Source of the DNA: Bin80 sp965203305
Lineage (GTDB): Bacteria > Bacteroidota > Rhodothermia > Rhodothermales > Bin80
Direction: 5' to 3'
Assembly: GCA_965203305.1 (NCBI GenBank)
Contig: OZ241874.1
Span: 1,116,001-1,180,000 of the forward strand
Length of the DNA: 64,000 bases
Made by a program: the position numbers and the translations under genes. Positions 1 through 8,931 of this stretch are shown one piece after another (position 1 is the first letter of the stretch; each line of letters starts with the position of its first letter). Under the pieces are notes generated by a model, which ran no database searches, was not told the origin of the DNA, and was given only the letters and a program-made list of their open reading frames with translations.

Positions 1-38
1 ATGCAATACCAGAATCAATCCAGAAAGCAGCTTGTACC

Positions 39-1361
39 TCATTGATCCAACTTCTCAAACCAGACATCTTGGGAACGCCTGGAGCTGACACTGAATCCAG
101 TCAAGCGAGAGCTCTCCCTCTTGAACTGCAGGGAACTCAGATACCATGTGTCACTGGCAAAAGAATCTTGAGCTTTACGGGATAGCGTCGCCAGCCGGCC
201 TCGACTTGAATGCACACGCAGGGTATCGGACACAAGCGAAATATACACTGTGCTGCCAAGTTCACGACTGTGATAAGTCCCTTCGTATGCGTACAGGCTT
301 GTTTCTTTAACGAACAGAGCGGCAACCTTATGTGCCATCTCGGACGGGTTGAACTCTTCCAGATTTCCAAGTACCACAATAGCAAGATCATGATCGGGAA
401 AACGGCCTGCCCAAGCACGATATCCCCGGTGTGAACCGCTGTGTCCGATGGATTGAGTTCCCCGGAATCGCCCATATGTGAGCCCAAATGCGTAGTTCAG
501 GGTGTCTCCGCTGGCGAGAACGCCTCGGGTATGTACCAGATCACGCGTTTCTGCTCCTCCGAGATCACCATTTTTCAGGGCAATCAGCCATTGGCCCAAA
601 TCCAGAGCAGTTGTATAGAGTCCGCTTGCTCCCACGCTGGAATAGTTTACGCGCTGGGCCTTGTATCCCTCAGGTGTGGTGACATAACCGGATGCGACAT
701 TTCGGGTAACCTGTCCCGGGATTCCGCGAAAGTAAGAATTCGCCATTCCGAGTGGGTGGAACAGGTTTTCGCGGGTCCAGTCACTGAATGACTGTCTGCT
801 GACACGCTTAATGATTTCTGCCATCAGCGTATACCCGGAGTTACTGTACAGGTATTGGGTACCTGGATCAAAATTCAGAGTTCTTTGCTGATAAAGCAGA
901 CGCAAAACGTCTGCCCTGGTAATCCTGTCATCCATCCGGTATCCCGCTAGTGCCAAGAGGTTGAACTCGTCGCGTAGCCCACTGGTATGATGCACCAGAT
1001 GTTGTATGGTAATGGGGGAGTTGAATCTGGTCAGTTCCGGTATATAATCTGTCACTGGATCCTGAAGAGAGATTTCACCACGAATTGCAAGAAGAGCAAT
1101 CCCGTAGGCAGTAAACTGCTTGGAGACACTTGCCGCCATAAAAACTGTACTGGCGGTAACCGGGATGTTATGCTCCAGATCGGCCATGCCATACCCCTTG
1201 GCAAGATAGATGCTGTCCCCGCGTATGATTGCAATAGCAGCACCTGGAGTGTCTGGCTGGTCTATGGAAGAAAAGAGGGAGTCCACGCTGTTTTCCAGTG
1301 ACTGCCCGGATGCAGTCCATGTGAGGGAGAGCAGGCATAAAATCAAAATGTTACGTAACAT
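39..1361 (-). CDS. Exported serine hydrolase, beta-lactamase/PBP-like family (class C fold)
   Basis: Predicted periplasmic hydrolase of the class C beta-lactamase/D-alanyl-D-alanine peptidase-like family. The chosen ATG at 1361 gives a short charged start, a hydrophobic core (LILCLLSL) and a cleavage-like TASGQ, a normal signal peptide; an ATG 48 bases further upstream adds a non-signal extension. The three active-site motifs are visible: SVSK (SxxK, nucleophile Ser) near residue 78, YSN (YxN) near residue 172, and HSGS (HxG, the third motif) in the last third. About 440 residues, with a C-terminal beta-rich extension after the catalytic domain, as is common in Bacteroidota members. It starts back to back with the PIG-L deacetylase gene, 35 bases apart, so the two promoters must overlap. 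The substrate (peptide, ester or beta-lactam) cannot be told from sequence. Confidence 0.88.
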   Translation of the reverse strand: MLRNILILCLLSLTWTASGQSLENSVDSLFSSIDQPDTPGAAIAIIRGDSIYLAKGYGMADLEHNIPVTASTVFMAASVSKQFTAYGIALLAIRGEISLQDPVTDYIPELTRFNSPITIQHLVHHTSGLRDEFNLLALAGYRMDDRITRADVLRLLYQQRTLNFDPGTQYLYSNSGYTLMAEIIKRVSRQSFSDWTRENLFHPLGMANSYFRGIPGQVTRNVASGYVTTPEGYKAQRVNYSSVGASGLYTTALDLGQWLIALKNGDLGGAETRDLVHTRGVLASGDTLNYAFGLTYGRFRGTQSIGHSGSHRGYRAWAGRFPDHDLAIVVLGNLEEFNPSEMAHKVAALFVKETSLYAYEGTYHSRELGSTVYISLVSDTLRVHSSRGRLATLSRKAQDSFASDTWYLSSLQFKRESSRLTGFSVSSRRSQDVWFEKLDQ

Positions 1362-1396
1362 TAGGTATCGCAGAAACCATAAATTACTCAGTATCC

Positions 1397-2317
1397 ATGA
1401 AGCTGCCAAATTCCGTTCTCAAGATCTGCTGCTTCCTGACAATCCTTGGAGGCCCCCTCTCAAATCCGGCAACGGCGCAAAAACCACTCAGGATTATTGC
1501 CTTCGGCGGGCATCCAGATGACTGCGAGGTACGCGCTGCCGGGGTTGCTGCAATGTGGGCGGCCATGGGGCACAAGGTGAAGTTTGTATCTGTTACCAAC
1601 GGGGATATCGGTCATTATGCAATGGCAGGAGGCCCGTTGGCACTTGTACGCAAAGCCGAAATCGAAAACTGTGCGGAGATACTGGGTATTGAAGAATCCA
1701 TCATGCTGGACAATCATGACGGAGAGCTCATGCCCACGCTGGAGAATCGAAAAGTTATTGCCCGGCTCATTCGGGAATGGCAGGCCGATATAGTCTTAGC
1801 CCCGCGGGCCAATGATTATCACCCGGATCACCGATATACGGCGATCCTTGTCCAGGATGCCGCCTTTATGGTCACCGTTCCCTATTTCACTCCCACTGTC
1901 CCCCGGATAGAAAAGAATCCAGTATTCCTGTATTACTATGATCGCTTTCAGCGTCCGTACCCTTTTGAACCTGATATCGCGGTGGATATTGGTTCTGTCG
2001 GGGATCAGAAGTACACCTGCATGGCAGCGTTGAGGAGTCAATTTTCCGACTGGAATGCGTGGCACGGCGGCTATCTGGATGAGGTTCCCCAAGAGGAGGA
2101 AGCTCGCAAAGCATGGATTCGTGAGCGTTTCCAGGCGTGGGATGCCAGTGTGGCGGACAAGTACAGAGATCTGCTCATTGAGTATTACGGAGAGGAGCAT
2201 GGCCGTACTGTTGAATATGCGGAGGCATTTGAGATTTCCGAGTACGGAAGTCAGCCCACACGGGAAGAACTTCTAGAACTCTTTCCCTTTTTCAGAGAGC
2301 AGGAAGGAGCCAATTGA
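1397..2317 (+). CDS. Exported PIG-L (LmbE-like) family deacetylase
   Basis: Zinc-dependent N-deacetylase of the PIG-L/LmbE family, which removes acetyl groups from N-acetylglucosamine-type substrates. After an apparent signal peptide (residues 1-28, ending NPATAQ) comes the family signature GGHPDD at residues 37-42, whose His and Asp bind zinc, and a second zinc-site motif HPDHR near residue 143. Length 306 residues is normal for the exported Bacteroidota subgroup. The ATG at 1397 is the only start that gives a signal peptide. It is divergent from the serine hydrolase. The natural substrate is unknown; family members act on mycothiol or bacillithiol precursors or on glycans, but the signal peptide points to a periplasmic glycan here. 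Confidence 0.88.
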   Translation: MKLPNSVLKICCFLTILGGPLSNPATAQKPLRIIAFGGHPDDCEVRAAGVAAMWAAMGHKVKFVSVTNGDIGHYAMAGGPLALVRKAEIENCAEILGIEESIMLDNHDGELMPTLENRKVIARLIREWQADIVLAPRANDYHPDHRYTAILVQDAAFMVTVPYFTPTVPRIEKNPVFLYYYDRFQRPYPFEPDIAVDIGSVGDQKYTCMAALRSQFSDWNAWHGGYLDEVPQEEEARKAWIRERFQAWDASVADKYRDLLIEYYGEEHGRTVEYAEAFEISEYGSQPTREELLELFPFFREQEGAN

Positions 2318-2932
2318 TATGAATTGGAGTGACTTTGCGATACAGGTCTTCCAGAAATACAACAGAAACAACTCTGGATTCGGCTACCGCTTCACTTGTT
2401 GCTTCGGGAATTGACTAGGTTTATTGCGGCATTCCGCCAGATAATCCAGTTCTGTTGCCCATCATGTACCATTCTCCTGTTTGAGTCAGAGGAATGCACA
2501 TGGAAACAAGTGACTCGTGCAGTTCTCAGACTCCCTGAATCATTTGTCACGCCGGATCGGTATGCACCCGCATGGTTTTCAAGGATAGGTCTGAATTTGT
2601 TTTCCAGTTTCGATCCTTGTTTATAATGCAGGTGAAGTCTGAGATTTCGTGACTGGCAGGCTCAAGCAAACAGCTAGCAGGTCGTGTGCACGGCTGTTCA
2701 TAGCAACGAAAAAAGCCGAAAACAGCATAAACAAAGGATCGGTTTTGCCTCATATCCCGAGCGGGGAACCCACTACATAGGCAATCACAGGTGCCACTCT
2801 GAGATGTGCATGTCTCACAGTTTGGGGGATGTGGCAGACAAGACACTTCCAATCACATTCCTGTGGCGATTTTCGCACAGGGAATCGCGACCGCTCACAG
2901 GTTATATGGTGACCTGTCAGTTTTATGATGAT
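2318..2932. other. Intergenic stretch; right half is duplicated downstream
   Basis: No gene that I can support. Short open frames exist on both strands but lack codon bias, motifs or good starts. From about 2740 the sequence is the 3' flank of the DUF4402-like gene and recurs, diverged, at about 3870-4085, so it belongs to the tandem duplication described separately. Confidence 0.5.
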
Positions 2933-3556
2933 TTACAAAGGAATGCAGCTGACCATAACATCCATTGTTCCCGTATATCTTCCCGCTGGGGATCCCCGAA
3001 AAACGGTGGCTGTGCCACCGAATTGATAATCTATGGTTAATTCTCCGTCCTCAAATTCGAACTCACGCGTACGGTCAAGAATTTCGATCCAGTCCTCTCC
3101 GGCTTGTGTACTTGACCGTGCCCAGCGCGGATAATAGCCGATCACGCAAGGCCCAGATTCATCCGCTATTTTACTACAGCCTTCACGCAGGAGATACTTC
3201 GGATAGAACAGATTAACATCAATTCTCCTTATATTGGATGCGGTCACGGTTGCGGTACCAAGGATTGGGGATCTTCCCCTGTATGGGAGATCTTCATTGG
3301 ACTCATCCTTGTATGAGAAGTCTGTAACATCCAGAGGACTCAAATCTGCCTTTCCCGTCCCGAGGATGGGGACTTGGAGTTCGGGATATCCCACCACACT
3401 CCCCGTAATTCTCAGTTCGCAATCAAAAGCCCGTTCAAGTTCAATGCGTACAGGTACCACTTTGTCAGCAACAAAAGGGTCTTCTTGTGCCAGGCTGTTC
3501 ACATTGAACAGGATCACAAAAATCATGGAGACAGAGGTATATTTCATCCTGTACAT
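2933..3556 (-). CDS. Exported DUF4402-like (fimbrial/spore-coat-U-like) protein, copy 1
   Basis: Small exported beta-rich protein. The start at 3556 gives the same N-terminus (MYRMKY...) as copy 2, with a signal peptide ending NSLAQ. The mature part carries a Cys early (AFDCEL), a central FSYKDESNE segment, and the C-terminal strand pattern GGTATVFRGSPAGRYTGT ending in VSC, the layout of the DUF4402/spore coat U group (early Cys, then GG-x-L-x-V-x-x-G-x-P-x-G-x-Y-x-G-T). That group is thought to form surface pilus-like or matrix structures, but function is not established. About 70 percent of residues match copy 2 by eye. An upstream ATG at 3589 exists but is not shared with copy 2. Confidence 0.75.
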   Translation of the reverse strand: MYRMKYTSVSMIFVILFNVNSLAQEDPFVADKVVPVRIELERAFDCELRITGSVVGYPELQVPILGTGKADLSPLDVTDFSYKDESNEDLPYRGRSPILGTATVTASNIRRIDVNLFYPKYLLREGCSKIADESGPCVIGYYPRWARSSTQAGEDWIEILDRTREFEFEDGELTIDYQFGGTATVFRGSPAGRYTGTMDVMVSCIPL

Positions 3557-3610
3557 TGTATGATGACCGTGTGCATGCAGAAGATACACTCAGTCATCCC
3601 CCTTGTTTAG

Positions 3611-3857
3611 GATCTGTCTGAAAATTAACACCCATAACCGAGTACCGGGGATTTCGGAGACATTTTCCCCACAGCATTCATGTATGGGACGATTAAGGTA
3701 TTCGTTAGCAATGGGAGGTTCAGGAGAATTTTGCCCGAAGATTTGGTAATAGTAATGGATCCTGTTCGGAGATTTAACGCCCAAATCTGCCAAAAACCCC
3801 TCATACGCTCTCTAAACGGCATATGTTGGTGGTATTATGAATTTTCGGATGGCCACT
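3611..3857. repeat. Inverted-repeat element, copy A (MITE-like, internally deleted)
   Basis: Same family as copies B (4770-5034) and C (48963-49252), in opposite orientation to C. Ends: CTGTCTGAAAATT at the left and AATTTTCGGATGGCCACT at the right, degenerate inverted repeats. The reverse complement shares ATATGCCGTTTAGAGAGCGTAT followed by GAGGGGTTTTT with copy C, then lacks roughly 40 bases of C, then resumes (KSPN-coding stretch through to the end). No transposase gene inside. Confidence 0.7.
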
Positions 3858-4085
3858 AAATAAAGGGTGTATCCTGCCTCATATGTTATGGAGGTAACCC
3901 ACTAACACAGGCAGTCACAGGTGGTACTGTAAGGGAGCGTATCCCACGATTTTGGGGGATATAACAGACAAGATACTTCCAATCACATCCCTATAGCAGT
4001 TTTCGTACATGTGTGCACAGCCTTTGCACAGGGAGTCGCGACCGCGCTCACAGGCTGTGTGGTGACCTGCCAGTTTTATGATGAT

Positions 4086-4715
4086 TCATAAAGGAACACA
4101 ACTGACCATAACATCCATCGTTCCCGTATAGCTTCCTGCTGGAGATCCCCGAAAAACGGTGGCTGTGCCGCCGAATTGATAGTTTGCGATTATTTTTTCT
4201 CCGGCCGGAAAATCAAAATTGAAACCCTCAGGAGGGATTTCGATCCAGTCCTCTCCGGCTTGTGTACCTGAGCGTGCCCAGCGCAGATCATAGAGGATCA
4301 CGCAAGGACGACCAGATCCATCCCTTATGCCGCTACAGCCTTCACGCCGGAGTAACTCTGGATAGCGCACACGAACGAAAATCTTCTCCACATTAGATGC
4401 GGTCACGGTTGCGGCACCAAGGATTGGGGATCTTCCCCTGTATGAGAGAACCTCATTGGATTCATCCTTGTATGAGAAGTCCGTAACATCTAGAGGACTC
4501 AAATCTGCCTTTGCTCTCCCGAGGATGGGGACCTGCAGTTCGGGATACCCTACCATGCTCCCCGTAATATCCAGTTCGCAGTCAAAAGCTCGTTCAAGTT
4601 CAATGCGCACAGGAACCACCTTGTCAGCAACAACAGGGTCTTCTTGCGCCAAGCTGTTCGTGTTAAACAGGATTGCAAACAGCATGAAGACAGAGGTATA
4701 TTTCATCCTGTACAT
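4086..4715 (-). CDS. Exported DUF4402-like protein, copy 2
   Basis: Paralogue of the gene at 2933-3556 within the tandem duplication. 209 residues; signal peptide MYRMKY...NSLAQ, then EDPVVADKVVPVRIELERAF nearly identical to copy 1. Differences cluster in the middle-to-late region (around residues 125-185), while the early Cys, the FSYKDESNE block and the final GGTATVFRGSPAGSYTGT strand are kept. That pattern suggests maintained fold with a variable exposed face. An AAGG at 4725-4728 on the minus strand precedes the ATG by a workable distance. Role unknown; likely exported and surface or periplasmic. Confidence 0.75.
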   Translation of the reverse strand: MYRMKYTSVFMLFAILFNTNSLAQEDPVVADKVVPVRIELERAFDCELDITGSMVGYPELQVPILGRAKADLSPLDVTDFSYKDESNEVLSYRGRSPILGAATVTASNVEKIFVRVRYPELLRREGCSGIRDGSGRPCVILYDLRWARSGTQAGEDWIEIPPEGFNFDFPAGEKIIANYQFGGTATVFRGSPAGSYTGTMDVMVSCVPL

Positions 4716-4769
4716 TGTATGATGACCTTACGCATGCAGAAGATACACTCAGTTATCCCCCTTGTTTAG

Positions 4770-5034
4770 GATCTGCACAAAAATTAACAACCATCCCGAG
4801 TACCAGGGATTTTGGCGATAATCCTCCCCGCGGTGCCTGTGTATGGGGAGATCTTGATATTCGTTATCTCTGATAGATTTGGGGCAAAAAAATCCAGATT
4901 TCTGGTTACTCGGGGCTTCGGTCCCAATCCGTCAAAGAGCTTCCATTTTCGTCTGGGAAAACTTCTGTCTCTGTCCTTTGTACGCTTTCGAAAACTCATA
5001 TATCGGGGGTATTGCAAATTTTCTGGCAGAACAC
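4770..5034. repeat. Inverted-repeat element, copy B (MITE-like)
   Basis: Reverse complement shares CAGACGAAAATGGAAGCTCT with copy C (CTGACGAAGATGGAAGCTCT) and the terminal segment CTGGTACTCGGGATGGTTGT with copy A. Ends are degenerate inverted repeats (CTGCACAAAAATTAAC at the left, AAATTTTCTGGCAGAACACT at the right). It lies just upstream of DUF4402-like copy 2 and just downstream of the third DUF4402-like gene. No intact coding frame. Confidence 0.65.
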
Positions 5035-5072
5035 TGCATACACATGGCAGGATTTATTCTGGGATGACATGT

Positions 5073-5705
5073 TCAGGAGCAGGTAATCATAACTCTAACA
5101 GTACTTGTGTACTTTCCTTCAGGTGTCCCCGCTGGAACCGTCAGATCGCCTCCGATTTGATAGTATCTATAATTCGGATTGGTATTCAGGCGAAATCTTG
5201 GCCCAAGTTCAATCCAATCGTCTCCAGAGGGGACATCTGATCCTGCTATGACTGGCACCCAACCAATCCGGCAAGGACCCTCTCCATCTTCCATACCCGA
5301 ACAACGAGAAAGATAACTACGATCTGAATCTGGATATATAAACTCCACGCTGACATTCCAGCCGAAATTCTCCATTCTTGCAGTCACGGTTCCGATAGTC
5401 CGCATACCACCGGATGCACTGGATGTGAGGTCATTATCAGAGCGATCTTTATACGAGAACGTCCCGCCATCGCTCAGAGGACTAAACGTAGCTATTCTAT
5501 CTTCCTCCCCCGATCCCGGGGCTTGCAGTGTACCGAAATCAAGATCTTCTGTCTTTCTCACTGTGCAGGCGGGTTCCAAACGATAAAGATCAATATTTAC
5601 AGTAATAGATCCTGAGGTCTGATCATCAGAATCGTCATCACCCTGTGCAAAACTGTTTATAGCAGAAAGGATGGCGGCCAGCGAGAAGATGAGGATATGT
5701 CTCAT
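5073..5705 (-). CDS. Exported DUF4402 domain protein
   Basis: The clearest DUF4402 member of the three. Signal peptide MRHILIFSLAAILSA...SFAQ, an acidic linker (GDDDSDD), then the domain: Cys in EPACTV, DLDFGTLQAP (the family's LdFGtl strand), FSYKDRSDND, a CSGMEDGEGPC loop, and the closing GGDLTVPAGTPEGKYTSTVRV ending in a Cys. 210 residues. It shares the FSYKD and closing-strand blocks with the two duplicated genes upstream, so all three descend from one ancestor. Probably a secreted structural or adhesive subunit; no chaperone or usher gene is nearby, so assembly by a classical chaperone-usher route is unsupported. Confidence 0.8.
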   Translation of the reverse strand: MRHILIFSLAAILSAINSFAQGDDDSDDQTSGSITVNIDLYRLEPACTVRKTEDLDFGTLQAPGSGEEDRIATFSPLSDGGTFSYKDRSDNDLTSSASGGMRTIGTVTARMENFGWNVSVEFIYPDSDRSYLSRCSGMEDGEGPCRIGWVPVIAGSDVPSGDDWIELGPRFRLNTNPNYRYYQIGGDLTVPAGTPEGKYTSTVRVMITCS

Positions 5706-6552
5706 GTGCGGCAGGATGGCTGTATGCCTGTAAGTGTAGGCAGAAACAAGAGAGGTTCAGCGAAGATAATGAAGTCAACTCTGGGTCTTTCGCTGATTTG
5801 AATGAAATTCAGCGAGGTTTGTTGCTCAGTTCCGCCTGACTGACGGAGTGCTCCGATCATTCATCGTTGAAGTTCTCACATCAAGAAGAGAGCAAGCAGA
5901 AATGGAGCAGACTGACAGGATATGCAGAATCCGGTGTATGTGGACGACATTTCGGACCACATGCCAAGACCGCCCGAATGAATCCGGTGTCATGTGATGA
6001 GAATGGTTCCAGTATTGTGTCAATACCATATATGGAAAATCAAAAATTTGCACAGAGGTTTGTTCGCCGTATGAAGGTCAAAGTTTCGAGGTTTTGCAAA
6101 AATTCCGAACGACAAAGAGACATCGCCCTGAGGATACTTTCCGGCACATCAGGTTAAGATGGAGAGATATTTTCGCAGGAGCTTCACCAGGTTTATTCTG
6201 TGGATGGTGACGAACAGGAATGTAGAGTTCGCGCTCACCAGAGCCGGGCAGGTCTGGTTTCCTGTGCTGTGCATCCGTTCGTTTGATCAGGGCTTTTACC
6301 GTCTTGGGAGAAGCTGCCGGAGATGAATATCATCCCAAAGGAAAGATGACGAAGGCAGAGGAGCGTCAACTGAATCTGGCATTCCAGCGAGGTACCTCTG
6401 TACTGAAAATTTTCATGCCTCACGCGATACAGACACTCTGGGGGCAGATAGTCGGTCTGTTACTAAAAATTCATCACTGCATTCTCCTATTTTCCCGAAT
6501 CCCCTGTCTCTGAATCTACCTTCCTGCTCTGTATTCTGTCCGAATATTTCTT
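5706..6552. other. Intergenic stretch with no supportable gene
   Basis: About 850 bases. Open frames up to about 95 codons occur on both strands but show no recognisable motif, no consistent codon bias and poor starts. A degraded gene is possible, given the decayed ATPase next to it. Confidence 0.4.
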
Positions 6553-7659
6553 TTATTTTTCCTGTCTTTTCCGTGCTGTCTGCTCCTGTTCCTCCATCCA
6601 CACCCCGACCATATAATCTCGCGGGGAGGAGATGGAGTACGACCTGTTTTCGGTCCGATACAGAATCCCTTTTGCCAAGGCCTGCTCAAATCCTCTTTCT
6701 CCCACTGCTTGTACGATCCGTTCTTTTTTGAATCCTCTCTCCAGGGACGCGCCTTGAAAGAGTTCCGCCAGACCGTCAAAGGTGGAGTCTTCCAGTTCGT
6801 CTGTCCGTCCCTTGCAATACTGCCTTTTGCCCTCTCTTCCTTCTTTCAGAGCAAGCTCCAGTGCTTCCGCCGTCATCTGGCCATCAGATTTTTTGAGCTG
6901 ACGCACAGCAGCATCTGTATAGATCCAGAGATGCTGGGGCCATTCGTATGTTTCTCTGCTGATGCTGTCAATCCACATATCCGGGTCCTCCTTAATCTTC
7001 CCGTCCTTCACCAGCCAGTCACGGATCACGGCATGTTCGGACTCCTTGTCCAGTGTTTTCATCTCAATCAGACAGCGCAACGCCTTCCTGGAAATCCCCA
7101 GAGAGGCAAATGCCCTGGATGTCATCCCAAGCCCCCCTGCCAGCAGAATTAAGGGGTGATCCACACCTCCTGTGTGTATCCTTTTCAGGAGTATGCGTAC
7201 TTCATCACGGTGTTGTTCTGTTACCTCCTTGTCTTCCCCCAGATGTTGGGCCTCGTCCAGAACAAGAAGGAGCGGCGTTGTTGTTAGCTTGAAGACATCT
7301 ACAGGAGCATGAGGAGAATCATGTATCACTTTCTTGGTCCTGCGGGAAAAATGAAGATTTTATCAAGTCCACAACCTGTTTTTCCCTTACTTTTCTTTCT
7401 TGCGGGAGCAACCCAAGGGTGTCCAGCAACCTGCCTGAATGCCATAAATCTTCCGGGTCAATCTCAAAGACATCCCAGCCATGTTCTTCGGCCATATCCC
7501 AGCATTCGGAAAGCAGGGCGATTTTTCCCACTCCAGGTGGTCCTTGTACCAGAAAAACAGTTCCGCTTTCGGTATCCTGAGACTTCTTCAGTGTTGCCCG
7601 AAACATCTCCAGAATATTTTCCCTGCCGTGAAAGTACTTGGCAGGTCGTGATCAAACAT
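6553..7659 (-). pseudogene. Decayed AAA-type ATPase (two frameshifts, altered Walker A)
   Basis: Three frames together make one ATP-binding protein. The first (from ATG at 7659) reads MFDHDLP; the next frame continues KYFHGRENILEMFRATLKK and a Walker A GPPGVGKIALL; after a break near 7335 a third frame reads VIHDSPHAPVDVF, the Walker B LLLVLDEAQ and a helical C-terminal region down to 6553. The Walker A normally ends GKT or GKS; here the Thr codon is Ile, a change expected to abolish phosphate and magnesium binding. Two frameshifts plus this substitution argue for a true pseudogene rather than sequence error. The family resembles stand-alone AAA ATPases linked to mobile or defence regions. 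No intact partner gene is seen next to it. Confidence 0.7.
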
Positions 7660-8064
7660 ACTCGTACTTCTTCCCATGAAATCCGATACCTATGGCTCTG
7701 TGTTTCTGCTACTTTCAGAAATAATCTTTGCGATAAGAAGGTTCACGAACTGTTGCTGCTCTGACTCTGCCATTCTGTTTCTATCCGATACGTTCTTCCG
7801 ATGTCGTTCCTTTGATCCGCCTGCAATGTAGACATCTCTTCACCATGCAGTCATATGCAACGAGTCGTCGTCACACAGAATGCTCTGGACGCAGACTCAA
7901 AACCCTGCATCCCGTACAAGCGAGGGACAAGATTCGTTCAGAAGAGCTTCTTTCGTAAACAAACCGCGAATCGGAGGAGATCATCTGGAAAATCTCTGCG
8001 TTCCATTTTCTGATCCCAATCACGAGTACCTAAAAGAGTCTTTTTGCGAAAGGCACCTCCCAGA
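7660..8064. other. Intergenic stretch, nothing recognised
   Basis: Roughly 400 bases between the decayed ATPase and the nitrilase-fold gene. No gene, clear terminator hairpin or repeat was identified. It must contain the promoter for the 8065-10356 pair. Confidence 0.4.
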
Positions 8065-8919
8065 ATGCATTCCAAGGATTCCCATTCTCCAGGTATGAAA
8101 ACAGGGACAGGTTCATTGTCCGTCTCACTGATCCGTGAGGTCTTTTGTGCGGAACATGATCTGATTTCCTGCCTCGAGGCAGCCCGCAGCCAGGGAGCAG
8201 AGTTGGCCGTACTGCCGGAATTGCCGCTGAATGTATGGTCCCCAGCCACAAAAATAGCAAAAGAAGAGGATGCAGAACCACCGGGTGGACGCAGGGAGAT
8301 CATACAGCGCAGTGCTGCACGAAAAGCAGAAATCGCAGTGCTTGGCGGAGTGATTCGGAACATGGAAGATGGCCGTCGAACAAACCTTGCATTTCTCATC
8401 AGTCCACAGGGAGATATCACAGGTTCATCTGCCAAACATGTTTTGCCGGATGAAGAGGGATTCTGGGAGTGTGATCACTATGATGCAAGTGAAGAGCCTC
8501 CATCTGTGTTCACATATAAAGGGGCAAAACTGGGGATCCAGATATGCTCGGATGCCAATCGTCCCACAGCGGCACAGCTCCTGGCTGCCCGGGGCGCAGA
8601 AATCATTCTGGCACCACGGGCAACCAGTCCATCTTCATGGAAGCAGTGGCGTCTGGCCTATCAGTCCATGGCCCTGACGACTTCCGCCTGGGTTGTATCC
8701 GTTGGCCGTCCCCGACCAGAATTCGGGGTAGACATGGGAGGCCCTTCCCTGGTTGTCAACCCGATGGGCGAGGTTGTTCTGGAAACCACAGAACAGATCG
8801 TCACAGGGGAGCTGGATCTGCAAGCGGTGACCGAAGCTCGCCAGTCCTATCCAGGCTACCTTGCATGGCCGGCCAACGTGTATGCAGCAGGCTGGCAGAA
8901 CATTCTTGAAAACCAGTAG
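8065..8919 (+). CDS. Carbon-nitrogen hydrolase (nitrilase superfamily amidase)
   Basis: Cytoplasmic amidase of the nitrilase superfamily. The Glu-Lys-Cys catalytic triad is in place: Glu in AVLPELPLN, Lys in SSAKHVLPDEEG, Cys in LGIQICSDAN. About 285 residues, typical for the single-domain branch. Start is uncertain: ATG 8065 or ATG 8095; neither has a strong ribosome site, and both precede the first beta strand (LSVSLIREVF). It ends 12 bases before the M20 amidohydrolase, so the two are probably co-transcribed. Since both act on amide bonds, a shared role in degrading an N-acyl or carbamoyl compound is plausible, but the substrate is not readable. Confidence 0.85.
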   Translation: MHSKDSHSPGMKTGTGSLSVSLIREVFCAEHDLISCLEAARSQGAELAVLPELPLNVWSPATKIAKEEDAEPPGGRREIIQRSAARKAEIAVLGGVIRNMEDGRRTNLAFLISPQGDITGSSAKHVLPDEEGFWECDHYDASEEPPSVFTYKGAKLGIQICSDANRPTAAQLLAARGAEIILAPRATSPSSWKQWRLAYQSMALTTSAWVVSVGRPRPEFGVDMGGPSLVVNPMGEVVLETTEQIVTGELDLQAVTEARQSYPGYLAWPANVYAAGWQNILENQ

Positions 8920-8931
8920 ACTGATCAACCC

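Larger units (their letters stand above)
2740..4790. repeat. Tandem duplication of a roughly 1.1 kb unit carrying a DUF4402-like gene
   Basis: Two direct copies are visible: about 2740-3610 and about 3870-4770. Similarity covers the 3' flank (for example the shared AATCACAGGTG/AGTCACAGGTG and GACCTGYCAGTTTTATGATGAT stretches), the whole gene and the 5' flank (ATCCCCCTTGTTTAGGATCTG in both). The flanks are as recognisable as the genes, so this is a segmental duplication. A copy of the inverted-repeat element lies at the 5' side of each gene. Sequence divergence shows the duplication is not recent. Confidence 0.8.
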
